DNA of 64,000 bases from Erwinia sp039023475 (GTDB lineage: Bacteria > Pseudomonadota > Gammaproteobacteria > Enterobacterales > Enterobacteriaceae). Of the stretch, positions 1 through 8,585 are shown one piece after another (the first letter of the stretch is position 1; the number at the start of each line of letters is the position of its first letter). Made by a program: the position numbers and the translations under genes. Where the stretch lies: contig NZ_JBCHVB010000002.1 in NCBI RefSeq assembly GCF_039023475.1, forward strand, positions 582,111-646,110. Direction: 5' to 3'. The notes beneath the pieces are model-generated. The model was not told the origin of the DNA and did not search any database. It saw only the letters and a program-made list of their open reading frames with translations.

Positions 1-148
1 AAGTCCAGCCTCTTTTCCCTAATGTGGATGCGGAGACGGAAGCGGCTGCGCGACAGCGAAGCGGATGCCCGTTCAGACTTCTGCCGGGCCCCAGTTCCCC
101 CCCGGATTTGCCGATGATGACGTTCAACAGCTATGTGAAGGAAAGTAA
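1..148 (+). other. Possible 3' end of an upstream gene (frame unclear)
   Basis: Two overlapping frames look protein-like here. One is open from base 3 and runs into the next gene. The other has a stop at 20-22, then reads on to a TAA at 146-148 and ends GFADDDVQQLCEGK. A run of seven C near position 107-113 lies where the two would have to be joined. This may be the last part of an upstream gene with a frameshift or a sequencing error, or simply non-coding DNA. No family is recognisable. Confidence 0.25.
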
Positions 149-150
149 AA

Positions 151-858
151 ATGACAACTCAGCATTCCGTAAAACCACAGCTCGTGATGTTTACCGGTGG
201 GCGTGACAGCACGCTGACAGCCTGTTATCTGATGTTACAGGGTATCCCGGTGCATCTCTGGTCAGGCAACAGCGGCTGTTCACTGCATCGCGGCATTTTA
301 TCGCACCGCGTTGAAGAGCTGAAAGCGCGCTTTGGCGATCTGGTCGTCGCCCATACGGTGGCCGACATCAGCGGCGCGTTCCGCTCAATCGCCATCGAAA
401 ATCTGGAAGGCGATATTCTGAAGTATCGTAAAAATCTGGTTCTGCTCGGCGAAAAACTGGCGATTCATGCGCATCTGGTGGATTTCTGCCGGCGCAACGA
501 TATCAACACCATCAACGACGGCATCACCCACTATCAGATGGAGTTCCCGGAACAGCGGCAGGTCGCAAAAGCGTGGCTGGTCGATATGATGGCGCAGTTC
601 GATATTAACTATCAGTCCCCCATTTATGAGTTTGCCCAGTCAGCGGATGACGTGAAGTATCGCCTGCTCCAGCTCGGCATCTCCACCAAATCGCTGGAGG
701 GGATCAGTATCTTCGCCGACAGTTTCTCCACGCCTGGCGACGATGTCATCCTCGCTTATTTGCAGGATAAAACGCCTCTGGCGCTCAACATTGTGCGCTT
801 CCTGTCGGGGGAAATCCTCAATACGCCGCTGGAGAAAGCGACCAGTGCAGCAGCCTGA
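151..858 (+). CDS. PP-loop ATP-pyrophosphatase-family enzyme (putative thiolating enzyme, YcfA-like)
   Basis: This is a 235-residue protein with an N-terminal PP-loop, FTGGRDST at about residues 14-21. That motif binds ATP in the N-type ATP pyrophosphatases (QueC, ThiI, TilS, MnmA families), which adenylate a carbonyl so that sulfur or nitrogen can replace the oxygen. The ORF starts with ATG and a GGAA-type ribosome site nine bases upstream. It is the first of four tightly spaced genes with a NUDIX hydrolase, a PLP-fold protein and an exporter. As I recall the literature, the same enzyme set makes 6-thioguanine in Erwinia amylovora, where the PP-loop enzyme YcfA thiolates the guanine moiety. 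The PP-loop family call is firm; the substrate is inference. A 7-deazapurine-type enzyme is the main alternative. Confidence 0.8.
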   Translation: MTTQHSVKPQLVMFTGGRDSTLTACYLMLQGIPVHLWSGNSGCSLHRGILSHRVEELKARFGDLVVAHTVADISGAFRSIAIENLEGDILKYRKNLVLLGEKLAIHAHLVDFCRRNDINTINDGITHYQMEFPEQRQVAKAWLVDMMAQFDINYQSPIYEFAQSADDVKYRLLQLGISTKSLEGISIFADSFSTPGDDVILAYLQDKTPLALNIVRFLSGEILNTPLEKATSAAA

Positions 859-913
859 AACTCTCTATTTCGGTGACGTGGCTGAAGAGCCACCTCATTC
901 TGCGGAGCCTGCG

Positions 914-1312
914 ATGAAAGTTATTGTGAAATGTGCGGCTATCATTATTTATCAGCGCTCGCTGTTGCTGACGCGTAAACGCGGGACAGGGACGTTTATT
1001 TCACCCGGCGGGAAGCCGATGCCGGGCGAGGATCACCTTGCCTGCCTGAAGCGTGAACTTCAGGAGGAGCTGGGCGTTCAGGTCAAATCATTCAGGCCGT
1101 TTGGCCTGTTTCACGGGCAGGCCGAGTTTGAGTCCGTGGCTATCGAGAATCACGTTTATCACGTGGAGATCGCAGGTCAGCCGCGAGCCGGTTCGGAAAT
1201 TGAAGAAATTGCGTGGGTCAACTACCGCAAACCCCCTTGTGAAATTGCGGTCGGATCCATTTTTCGCGATAACGTTTTGCCACTGCTTTATCAGCAAGAG
1301 TTGATTAACTAA
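914..1312 (+). CDS. NUDIX hydrolase
   Basis: A 132-residue protein carries the NUDIX box: GG of SPGGKP, then RELQEELG, matching GX5EX7REUXEEXG. NUDIX enzymes cleave a nucleoside diphosphate linked to another group. The ATG at 914 has GCGGAG six bases upstream. The frame is open further upstream, and an in-frame GTG at 845 overlapping the preceding gene is an alternative start. The stop overlaps the next start by one base (TAATGGA, shared A), so translation is coupled. In the thiopurine scheme this enzyme would release the free base or nucleoside from a thionucleotide; that role rests on the operon context only. Confidence 0.8.
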   Translation: MKVIVKCAAIIIYQRSLLLTRKRGTGTFISPGGKPMPGEDHLACLKRELQEELGVQVKSFRPFGLFHGQAEFESVAIENHVYHVEIAGQPRAGSEIEEIAWVNYRKPPCEIAVGSIFRDNVLPLLYQQELIN

Positions 1313-2187
1313 TGGATGCATCCTCTTTATCTCCGGAGCTACAGGCTCTTCATGGCGAACAGTTTTTTAAGCGAGCGCGTATGCAGCGAGACGAACTGAG
1401 AGACGAATTAACCCGGCTTTATAAGCTCCAGGATTACGAAATCTTCTTTGTGCAGTCCGTGCGGGTTGGGCTGGTCATCCTGTCGCACCTGTTTCATAAA
1501 CAGGAAACCACCCTCTGTCTGGCAAAACATGCGCACTACCAGCCCATCAGCGAGCTTTTTCATCATCCTGCGTCACAGTTTTCCGGCCCGGGCAACGTAC
1601 CGCTGATCACGCACGTTAACCCTTATACCGGTGCCATCAACGAACTCGGTAACTGCAAGGGCAAAGGCGTGGTTGATGCGTCGCACAGTTTTGCCACCAA
1701 TCTGCATGCAAAGCTGATAGCGCAGAGTTCCATTTTTGTCGCGCCGCTCCACAAGCACGCTTCGTTAACCGTCGGGCTGGCCATCATTGCGCTGCGGCCG
1801 GAGCATTACAGTACGCTGATGCGTAGCGAGCTGAGGCTGTTTGAGGAGTCGACCGCCTCACCGAAACCGCTGGAAGAAGCGCTGCGTAACGTCGCCAGCG
1901 ACGCGTGGCAGCCTTTCAACGTGGCGCAGATCGGGCCGGTAAATATGAAGGATGTTGGCGGAATGGATTTCGCTTCCATCAGCGCCGGCAACCTTCCTTT
2001 CAGCTGCTTCAGCGTACCGCCGCTCAGTGAAACGCTGCAAAAACAGGTGAAGGCGGCTGGCGCCAGCTATTTCCCTCATGCACGAACGCTGCGGTTTTCA
2101 TGCTGGGCGCGCGGCGACGGCAAAAAGCCTGTCGATATGACCGCGCAGGTTGAACAGGAACTGACCCGGATTTGGGAGCAACAATGA
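1312..2187 (+). CDS. PLP-dependent-transferase-fold protein (putative cysteine sulfur lyase)
   Basis: A 291-residue protein. Features reminiscent of fold-type I PLP enzymes are the segment GVVDASHSFATNLH (around residues 118-131), like the Asp-x-x-His cofactor-contact region of aminotransferases and cysteine desulfurases, and a Lys in PLHKHASL (around 145-152) in the place of the Schiff-base lysine. It is shorter than a typical 380-400-residue aminotransferase. It overlaps the NUDIX gene upstream by one base and the exporter downstream by four (ATGA). In the 6-thioguanine model such a protein draws sulfur from L-cysteine for the PP-loop enzyme. The fold assignment is moderate and the sulfur role is inferred. 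Confidence 0.6.
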   Translation: MDASSLSPELQALHGEQFFKRARMQRDELRDELTRLYKLQDYEIFFVQSVRVGLVILSHLFHKQETTLCLAKHAHYQPISELFHHPASQFSGPGNVPLITHVNPYTGAINELGNCKGKGVVDASHSFATNLHAKLIAQSSIFVAPLHKHASLTVGLAIIALRPEHYSTLMRSELRLFEESTASPKPLEEALRNVASDAWQPFNVAQIGPVNMKDVGGMDFASISAGNLPFSCFSVPPLSETLQKQVKAAGASYFPHARTLRFSCWARGDGKKPVDMTAQVEQELTRIWEQQ

Positions 2188-3086
2188 AAGCACATCTTCC
2201 CGTGAACGGTAACGTCATCGGCATTGCTGGCGGCGTGATTTTAAGTACCGACTCGCTGTTTATTCGTATGATGGGTATTGAAAACTCATGGACGATCGTG
2301 ACGCTGCGTGGCTTCTTTATGTGGGGGATTTGCCTGCTGATCTGGAGCTGCTGGCGGCAAAGTCGCACGACGCTTGGCAAACCCTGGCTGACCAGCGATA
2401 ACATCCTTTCGACCCTCTTTTTCTGTATCTCTTCCGCCTGTTTCGTGAATGCCCTGAACCGCGGCAATGTCGCAACGGTACTGGTTATTATCTCCTCCAC
2501 GCCTTTTATTTCGGCGCTGATTTCCCGTCTGTTCTTCCGCATGAAGATCGATCGTAGCGTGATGCTGGCCGCGCTGGCCGGGATTGTCGGCGTGATTATT
2601 GTGATGTCAGGCCGGACGGAGGGCGATCGCGCCATCGCCAATGTCTTTGCGCTGGCCACGGCGGTCTCAATGGCTCTCGCTTTCATCTTTACCTCGCGGG
2701 TGGCGGGCGGCACGGTGGGGCTGCCTTCTCTGGGCGGCGCGCTGGCTTCCGTAATTATTCTGCTCTGGTCTGGAGAAGATATTGTCCAGAATCTGAAAAC
2801 GCTGTCGCTGGCGCAGTATGGCTGGTCGCTGGCGGAGGGCGCGCTGATCATGCCGCTGGCGCTGGGATTGATCGCCCTGTCGACCCGCTACGTCTCGCCC
2901 GCCAACGCCGGACTGTTCCTGCTGCTGGAGACGGCGCTGGCGCCGCTGTGGATGGCAATCTTTATGCATGAAATGCCGACTATTCAGGCCGTTACCGGCG
3001 GAGCCATTATCGTTATCGCGGTGCTTGCGCAGACGGTGTGGGCGCGGCGACATGCCGCGCCGCCGCGCTACGCCGACGCAGGTTAA
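2184..3086 (+). CDS. EamA/DMT-family exporter
   Basis: A 300-residue integral membrane protein with about ten hydrophobic segments in two halves, the layout of drug/metabolite transporters with two EamA repeats. The ATG at 2184 overlaps the stop of the upstream gene (ATGA) and has GGGAG upstream. An in-frame TTG at 2172 is less likely. It closes the four-gene cassette and is a natural candidate for exporting its product, which would also protect the producer. Family membership is clear from topology and the short C-terminal basic tail. The transported molecule is unknown. Confidence 0.8.
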   Translation: MKAHLPVNGNVIGIAGGVILSTDSLFIRMMGIENSWTIVTLRGFFMWGICLLIWSCWRQSRTTLGKPWLTSDNILSTLFFCISSACFVNALNRGNVATVLVIISSTPFISALISRLFFRMKIDRSVMLAALAGIVGVIIVMSGRTEGDRAIANVFALATAVSMALAFIFTSRVAGGTVGLPSLGGALASVIILLWSGEDIVQNLKTLSLAQYGWSLAEGALIMPLALGLIALSTRYVSPANAGLFLLLETALAPLWMAIFMHEMPTIQAVTGGAIIVIAVLAQTVWARRHAAPPRYADAG

Positions 3087-3178
3087 CCGCCGCGTTCCTT
3101 GTGGATAAAGGACCAAGATGGTATGGTTCCAGGCCTGATAATTTGATCATTTAAGCGATTCGCAAGGGGATTTACGCA

Positions 3179-3823
3179 ATGCGTATTATTCTGCTCGGTG
3201 CACCGGGTGCAGGTAAGGGGACTCAGGCTCAGTTCATTATGGAGAAGTACGGTATTCCGCAGATCTCCACGGGCGACATGCTGCGTGCCGCCGTTAAGGC
3301 GGGCAGCGAACTGGGCAAACAAGCCAAAGAGATCATGGACGCCGGTAAGCTGGTTACTGACGAACTGGTCATTGCGCTGGTAAAAGAGCGTATCGCTCAG
3401 GAAGATTGCCGTAACGGTTTCCTGCTGGACGGTTTTCCACGCACCATTCCTCAGGCGGACGCCATGAAGGAAGCGGGCATTAAAGTGGATTACGTGCTGG
3501 AATTTGCCGTGCCTGACGAACTGATCGTTGAGCGCATCGTTGGCCGTCAGGTACATGCGCCTTCTGGCCGCGTCTATCACGTCACCTTCAATCCACCGAA
3601 AGAAGAAGGTAAAGATGACGTGACCGGCGAGCCGCTGACCACGCGTAAAGACGATCAGGAAGAGACCGTGCGTAAGCGTCTGGTGGAATACCATCAGATG
3701 ACCGCGCCGCTGATTGCTTACTACAGCAAAGAAGCGGAAGCCGGTAACACCGACTATCACAAAATCGACGGTACGCGCAAAGTCGCGGAAATCAGCGCCG
3801 AGCTGGCTGAAATCCTCGGTTAA
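3179..3823 (+). CDS. adk: Adenylate kinase
   Basis: A 214-residue enzyme converting ATP and AMP to two ADP. It has the P-loop GAPGAGKGTQ at residues 7-16, the DGFPRT segment that holds AMP, and the long LID domain of enterobacterial Adk (about 122-159, GRVYHV to LTTRKD). Length and sequence match E. coli Adk throughout. It starts at ATG 3179 with AAGGGG upstream. hemH follows in the same orientation, the conserved enterobacterial order. The 92 bases before it separate it from the accessory cassette and should hold its own promoter. Confidence 0.98.
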   Translation: MRIILLGAPGAGKGTQAQFIMEKYGIPQISTGDMLRAAVKAGSELGKQAKEIMDAGKLVTDELVIALVKERIAQEDCRNGFLLDGFPRTIPQADAMKEAGIKVDYVLEFAVPDELIVERIVGRQVHAPSGRVYHVTFNPPKEEGKDDVTGEPLTTRKDDQEETVRKRLVEYHQMTAPLIAYYSKEAEAGNTDYHKIDGTRKVAEISAELAEILG

Positions 3824-3831
3824 CGCACGCC

Positions 3832-3852
3832 GGGCCAGGCCTCACCTGGCCC
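3832..3852 (+). terminator. Hairpin after adk
   Basis: GGGCCAGG and CCTGGCCC form an 8-bp GC-rich stem with a five-base loop, nine bases after the adk stop. There is no T run, so it may be a weak terminator or a message-stabilising hairpin. Confidence 0.5.
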
Positions 3853-3939
3853 TGTTACAGCAATTGGTTTTCCCTCCGCTTTTTTCCGCTAGAATAAGTC
3901 TCGTTTTCATCTCCAACGTTGCCCTGATAAGGAATAACA

Positions 3940-4899
3940 ATGAGGCAAGATAAACCCGGCGTGCTGCTGGTAAATCTCGGTACGCCTGACGCGCCAACCA
4001 CTCCCGCCGTTAAGCGCTATCTCAAGCAGTTTCTGAGCGACAAGCGCGTTGTGGACACGCCGCGCTGGCTGTGGTGGCCTCTTCTTAACGGGGTAATATT
4101 ACCGATCCGCTCTCCCCGCGTATCGAAGCTCTACGCCTCGGTCTGGATGGAGGAGGGATCGCCGCTGATGGTCTACAGCAGGCGGCAGCGCGACGCGCTG
4201 GCGGCGAGGCTCGATATTCCTGTCGAACTGGGCATGAGCTACGGCAACCCCAGTCTGAAAAGCGCGCTCGACAGCCTGATGGCGCAGGGCGTGAACCGCC
4301 TGATCGTCCTGCCGCTCTATCCGCAGTTTTCCTGCTCCACCGTGGCCGCCGTCTGGGATGGTATTACGCAGGTGTTTTCGGGTTACCGCAGCCTGCCGTC
4401 GGTGCACTTTATCCGGGATTATGCTGAACATCCTGCCTATATCGCCGCGCTGAAGGCATCGGTGGAAAAGTCCTTTGCCACCCACGGCAAGCCCGACCTG
4501 CTGGTAATGTCCTTCCACGGTATTCCGCAGCGCTTTGCTGACGAGGGCGATGATTATCCGCAGCGCTGCGCCGACACCAGTGAAGCGCTGACCGCCGCGC
4601 TCGGGCTTACCAGCCAGAACGCGATGCTGACCTTCCAGTCACGCTTTGGCCGCGAGCCCTGGCTGACGCCCTATACTGACGAAACCATGAAGTCGCTCCC
4701 GGCGAAAGGGATCAAGCATGTGCAGATTATGAGCCCCGGCTTCTCTTCTGACTGTCTGGAGACGCTGGAGGAGATCAACGAACAGAACCGTGAGTTTTTC
4801 CTGCACGCGGGCGGCACCCGGTTTGAGTACATTCCGGCCCTCAACGATGACAAGCTCCACATTGATATGATGGTCGAACTGGTCAACGAACAGCGTTAA
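3940..4899 (+). CDS. hemH: Ferrochelatase
   Basis: A 319-residue protein that inserts ferrous iron into protoporphyrin IX, the last step of haem synthesis. It carries the metal-binding histidine motif MSFHGIPQ (around residue 190) and the ferrochelatase segment SRFGREPWLTPYTD. Length and start (MRQDKPGVLLVNLGTP) match the E. coli enzyme. It lies between adk and gsk as in other enterobacteria, but aes, which lies between hemH and gsk in E. coli, is absent. A TAGAAT box about 40 bases upstream may be a -10 element. Confidence 0.98.
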   Translation: MRQDKPGVLLVNLGTPDAPTTPAVKRYLKQFLSDKRVVDTPRWLWWPLLNGVILPIRSPRVSKLYASVWMEEGSPLMVYSRRQRDALAARLDIPVELGMSYGNPSLKSALDSLMAQGVNRLIVLPLYPQFSCSTVAAVWDGITQVFSGYRSLPSVHFIRDYAEHPAYIAALKASVEKSFATHGKPDLLVMSFHGIPQRFADEGDDYPQRCADTSEALTAALGLTSQNAMLTFQSRFGREPWLTPYTDETMKSLPAKGIKHVQIMSPGFSSDCLETLEEINEQNREFFLHAGGTRFEYIPALNDDKLHIDMMVELVNEQR

Positions 4900-4910
4900 A
4901 CACCACCGTA

Positions 4911-4942
4911 ACAGGGATGCGCGCATCCGGCGCTATCCCTGT
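4911..4942 (+). terminator. Inverted repeat between hemH and gsk
   Basis: ACAGGGAT (4911-4918) and ATCCCTGT (4935-4942) form an 8-bp stem around a GC-rich loop, 12 bases after the hemH stop. There is no long T run. Confidence 0.45.
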
Positions 4943-4981
4943 GCTATCATCTCCCGTCCGTTTTCTCCAGAAGCCTGCAAG

Positions 4982-6286
4982 ATGAAATTTCCCGGTAAGC
5001 GTAAATCCAAACACTATTTTCCCGTCAGCGCACGTGACCCCCTTCTTCACCAGACGCTGCCCGACAGCGACGTGGCCAGCAGCTGGATTGTCGGCATCGA
5101 CCAGACGCTGGTGGACATTGAGGCGAAAGTGGATGACGCCTTTATCGCCCGCTACGGCCTGAGCAGCGGCCATTCGCTGGTGATTGAAGATGAAGTGGCG
5201 GAAGCGCTGTATGAAGAGCTGGACCGTGAAGGGCTGATTACCCATCAGTTTGCGGGCGGCACCATAGGGAACACCATGCATAACTACTCGGTGCTGGCGG
5301 ATGACCGTTCGGTACTGCTGGGCGTGATGTGCAGCAATGTGCAGATTGGCGGCTACGCTTATCGCTACCTTTGTAATACCTCCAGCCGCACCGACCTCAA
5401 CTATTTGCAGGGCGTGGACGGAGCCATTGGCCGCTGCTTTACGCTGATTGGCGAACACGGCGAGCGGACCTTCGCTATCAGTCCCGGCATGATGAACCAG
5501 CTTAAGCCCGAGAGCATTCCGGAAGCGGTCATCGCCGGCGCCTCGGCGCTGGTGCTGACCTCTTACCTGGTGCGCTGTAAAGACGGCGAACCGATGCCGG
5601 AGGCGACCATGCAGGCTATTGCCTGGGCGAAAAAGTACAATGTGCCGGTCGTACTGACGCTGGGCACCAAATATGTGATTGGCGATAATCCGCAATTCTG
5701 GCGGGACTTCCTGAAAGAGCATGTCTCTATCGTGGCGATGAACGAGGATGAAGCGGAAGCGCTGACCGGCCTGAACGATCCGCTTCAGGCGTCAGATATG
5801 GCGCTGGACTGGGTGGATTTGGTGCTCTGCACAGCGGGACCTAACGGGCTCTATATGGCGGGCTTCACGGAAGAAGAGGGCAAGCGTACAACGCAGCATC
5901 CGCTGCTGCCGGGCGCCATCCCTGAGTTTAACCAGTATGAATTCAGCCGGGCGATGCGCCATCAGGACTGCCGGCAGCCGCTGCGGATATTCTCCCATAT
6001 CGCCCCTTATATGGGCGGCCCGGAAAAGATAATGAACACTAACGGCGCGGGAGATGGCGCGCTGGCGGCGCTGCTGCATGATATCACCGCAAATAATTAT
6101 CATCGCCTGAACGTGCCGAACTCCAGCAAGCATGGGCGCAGCTACCTGACCTACTCCTCCCTGGCCCAGGTGTGTAAATACGCCAACCGCGTCAGCTATC
6201 AGGTACTGAACCAGCATTCGCCGCGGCTGACGCGCGGACTGCCGGAGCGGGAAGACAGTCTGGAAGAGTCATACTGGGAAAGATAA
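4982..6286 (+). CDS. gsk: Inosine-guanosine kinase
   Basis: A 434-residue PfkB-family kinase that phosphorylates guanosine and inosine to their monophosphates in purine salvage. The catalytic signature NTNGAGDGALAALLHD near residue 350 contains the GAGD anion hole and base aspartate. Length and both ends match E. coli Gsk. It starts at ATG 4982, shortly after the hemH hairpin. It sits a few kilobases from a cassette that may act on guanine nucleotides, but gsk is in its normal core position, so the closeness need not mean anything. Confidence 0.97.
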   Translation: MKFPGKRKSKHYFPVSARDPLLHQTLPDSDVASSWIVGIDQTLVDIEAKVDDAFIARYGLSSGHSLVIEDEVAEALYEELDREGLITHQFAGGTIGNTMHNYSVLADDRSVLLGVMCSNVQIGGYAYRYLCNTSSRTDLNYLQGVDGAIGRCFTLIGEHGERTFAISPGMMNQLKPESIPEAVIAGASALVLTSYLVRCKDGEPMPEATMQAIAWAKKYNVPVVLTLGTKYVIGDNPQFWRDFLKEHVSIVAMNEDEAEALTGLNDPLQASDMALDWVDLVLCTAGPNGLYMAGFTEEEGKRTTQHPLLPGAIPEFNQYEFSRAMRHQDCRQPLRIFSHIAPYMGGPEKIMNTNGAGDGALAALLHDITANNYHRLNVPNSSKHGRSYLTYSSLAQVCKYANRVSYQVLNQHSPRLTRGLPEREDSLEESYWER

Positions 6287-6351
6287 TGCCGCGCCTGAGC
6301 TGACCCGTTACCTGCGGCGTGAGCCGGGGCAGACCGTCACTGGCAAAAAAT

Positions 6352-6390
6352 CGTCCTGCTGTGCTCTGTGCCTTCAGGACGTTTTGCTTT
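6352..6390 (+). terminator. gsk terminator
   Basis: CGTCCTG (6352-6358) pairs with CAGGACG (6375-6381) and is followed by TTTTGCTTT, 66 bases after the gsk stop and before the convergent ybaL gene. Confidence 0.6.
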
Positions 6391-6414
6391 CTGCCTCTTA
6401 ACAGACTGGCGCGC

Positions 6415-8097
6415 TCAGGCCGGACAGGACCGGGGCGCGTCATCCGCCTCCAGCTTCATCAGCGTCAGCATACTGCTGGCAATCTCGCGCTCTCCCATCA
6501 CCACTTCATTCGCTCCGCGCCCGATGATGTAATCCACTTCATCGTCATAATGCGCCCGGGCGATAATCTCAATCGTCGGATGCTTCTCCCGCGCTGCGGT
6601 CACGACCTCGCCAGCCTCATAGCCATTAGGAATAGTCAGCAGCAGCCAGCGGGCACTCGTCAGGCAGGCCAGATCCATGGTCTCTCTCCGTGTGGCATTG
6701 CCCAGGATCGCCGGGACACCCTGTTCCCTCAGCGCCTCCACCCGGCTGCGGCTGTTCTCCACCACCACGATTGGAATGCCGTTTGCCAGCAGTTTCCTGC
6801 CCAGCAGGCTGCCCACGCGACCAAAGCCGACCACCACCGCGTGATTGCTGATATCCACCGGCAGCTGTTTCTCTTCTTCCAGCACCTCTTCCATCGTCTG
6901 ATCTTCTATCGTCTCTGTTTTATCGAGATAGCGTTGCAGAAGGGCGAACAGGACAGGATTGAGCATAATGGAAAGGATCGCGCCCGCAAGCACCAGGTTA
7001 CGTCCGCCAGCGGGCAGCAGGTTGAGTGAAATGCCAAGGCCCGCCAGAATAAAGGCGAATTCACCGATTTGCGCCAGGCTGACGGAAATGGTCAGGGCAG
7101 TGCGCTTTGAGTGGCCAGCCAGACGCACCAGCAAGAGGGCCGCAAGCGATTTTCCCACCACGATGATCGCCAGCACGCCGAGGACCGCCAGCGGCTCCTC
7201 CAACAGGATCATCGGATCAAACAGCATGCCGACCGAGACGAAAAACAGGACGGCAAAGGCATCGCGAAGCGGCAGCGTGTCGTGAGCGGCACGGTGGCTC
7301 AGCTCAGATTCATTCAGCACCATCCCGGCGAAAAACGCGCCCAGGGCAAAGGAGACGTCAAAAAATTTCACCGCGCCGAAAGCGATACCCAGAGCGAGTG
7401 CCAGCACGGCGAGCGTAAACAGCTCTCTGGAGCCGGTGGCGGCGCTACGTGCCAGAATCCAGGGAACGGCCCGGCGTCCAACCACCATCATCAGCACCAT
7501 AAAGGCGGTCACCTTGCCGATAGCGATCGCCAGGTCGGTAAGCCCGGTAGCCAGGCTGGCATTGCCCTCCTCAAACATGCCGGCAAGCGCAGGCAGCAGC
7601 ACCAGCGCCAGTACCATCACCAGATCTTCCACAATCAGCCAGCCGATGGCGATCTGTCCACGCTGGCTGTCAATCAGCTGTCGCTCCTCCAGCGCACGCA
7701 GCAGCACGACCGTACTGGCGGTAGAAAGGCAAAGCCCGAAGACCAGTCCGGTCATCCAGGGCCAGCCCATCAGCCGGGCAAGCGCAGCCCCCAGCAGCGT
7801 CGCCACCATAATTTGAGCAATGGCGCCGGGTATCGCGATATTCTTTACCGCCAGCAGATCCTTCATGGAAAAATGTAACCCCACGCCGAACATCAGCAAT
7901 ATCACGCCAAGCTCGGCCAGCTCCGGCGCCAGATTAGTGTCGGCCACAAAGCCTGGCGTAAAAGGCCCGACCACTACGCCCGCCAGCAGATATCCCACCA
8001 GCGGCGAGAATTTCAGGCGATTAGCGAGCATTCCCAGGAGAAAGGCGAGAACGAGGCCTCCGACAATAGTTGTGATAAGCGGGGTGGTATGGTGCAT
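6415..8097 (-). CDS. ybaL: YbaL, monovalent cation:proton antiporter-2 (KefB/C-like)
   Basis: A 560-residue membrane protein. An N-terminal block of about twelve membrane segments (residues 1-390) is the CPA2 exchanger domain. A cytoplasmic Rossmann-type TrkA-N domain follows (VVVGFGRVGSLLGRKL, about residue 420), which binds nucleotide and gates ion flow in the Kef family. I chose the ATG at 8097 (MHHTTPLITT) because AGGAGAG lies seven bases upstream; an in-frame start 14 codons earlier has no ribosome site. It faces gsk tail to tail. The E. coli neighbour fsr is missing between ybaL and ushA. The physiological ion is not established. Confidence 0.93.
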   Translation of the reverse strand: MHHTTPLITTIVGGLVLAFLLGMLANRLKFSPLVGYLLAGVVVGPFTPGFVADTNLAPELAELGVILLMFGVGLHFSMKDLLAVKNIAIPGAIAQIMVATLLGAALARLMGWPWMTGLVFGLCLSTASTVVLLRALEERQLIDSQRGQIAIGWLIVEDLVMVLALVLLPALAGMFEEGNASLATGLTDLAIAIGKVTAFMVLMMVVGRRAVPWILARSAATGSRELFTLAVLALALGIAFGAVKFFDVSFALGAFFAGMVLNESELSHRAAHDTLPLRDAFAVLFFVSVGMLFDPMILLEEPLAVLGVLAIIVVGKSLAALLLVRLAGHSKRTALTISVSLAQIGEFAFILAGLGISLNLLPAGGRNLVLAGAILSIMLNPVLFALLQRYLDKTETIEDQTMEEVLEEEKQLPVDISNHAVVVGFGRVGSLLGRKLLANGIPIVVVENSRSRVEALREQGVPAILGNATRRETMDLACLTSARWLLLTIPNGYEAGEVVTAAREKHPTIEIIARAHYDDEVDYIIGRGANEVVMGEREIASSMLTLMKLEADDAPRSCPA

Positions 8098-8585
8098 GCC
8101 TCTCTCCTTTAATGGGCGGATAGTGTTGGGGCGCAGCAATGAGTGTATGGCATTTCAGCGCCTTTCGCCTGACATTAACGCGGATATGGTGCCGAAAAAC
8201 CCATGATCAAGCGCTGATATGATGTAAGAGGGATTTTGCCGCATTAACTCCTTAAGTTATTGATTATGAGCGTCACAAAAATATGATTTGCTCCTTTAAC
8301 CCTAAAAATGCGGAGAGGAGAGGCTGAATTGTTAACGCAAATGAGTTGTTAATTTCTATAAATTGCTGAAAGGAGTAGAAAAAGCCTTTAATCTGGCCGC
8401 GAGGCTCGTATTTAAAGGTCGGCAGTTAGCCGCGTTGAAGGTCTGCTTAGCTGACTTTCCCGTATCATCACGGGATGAGGCTGCGCCAAAAGCAAAAAAG
8501 AGTCACACTAGTTGCAGGTAACTGCGGTAGATTGACCTCACTCGCTACGCTGGTGCGTCTAAGTTGATAAACAAGGAGATCCGTT
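8098..8585. other. Divergent ybaL-ushA intergenic region
   Basis: 488 bases without a convincing gene, holding the promoters of both flanking genes. It includes an AT-rich stretch (about 8260-8400) and a small hairpin CCCGT/ACGGG at 8459-8474. A TTGACC box at 8534-8539 could be a -35 element for ushA. Nothing else is recognisable. The fsr gene found here in E. coli has left no visible remnant. Confidence 0.6.

Noticed and set aside
3179..6286. adk and gsk as parts of the purine-analogue cassette
   Set aside because: Both are in their normal core order with hemH. Their closeness to the cassette may be chance, although the pathway link is suggestive.
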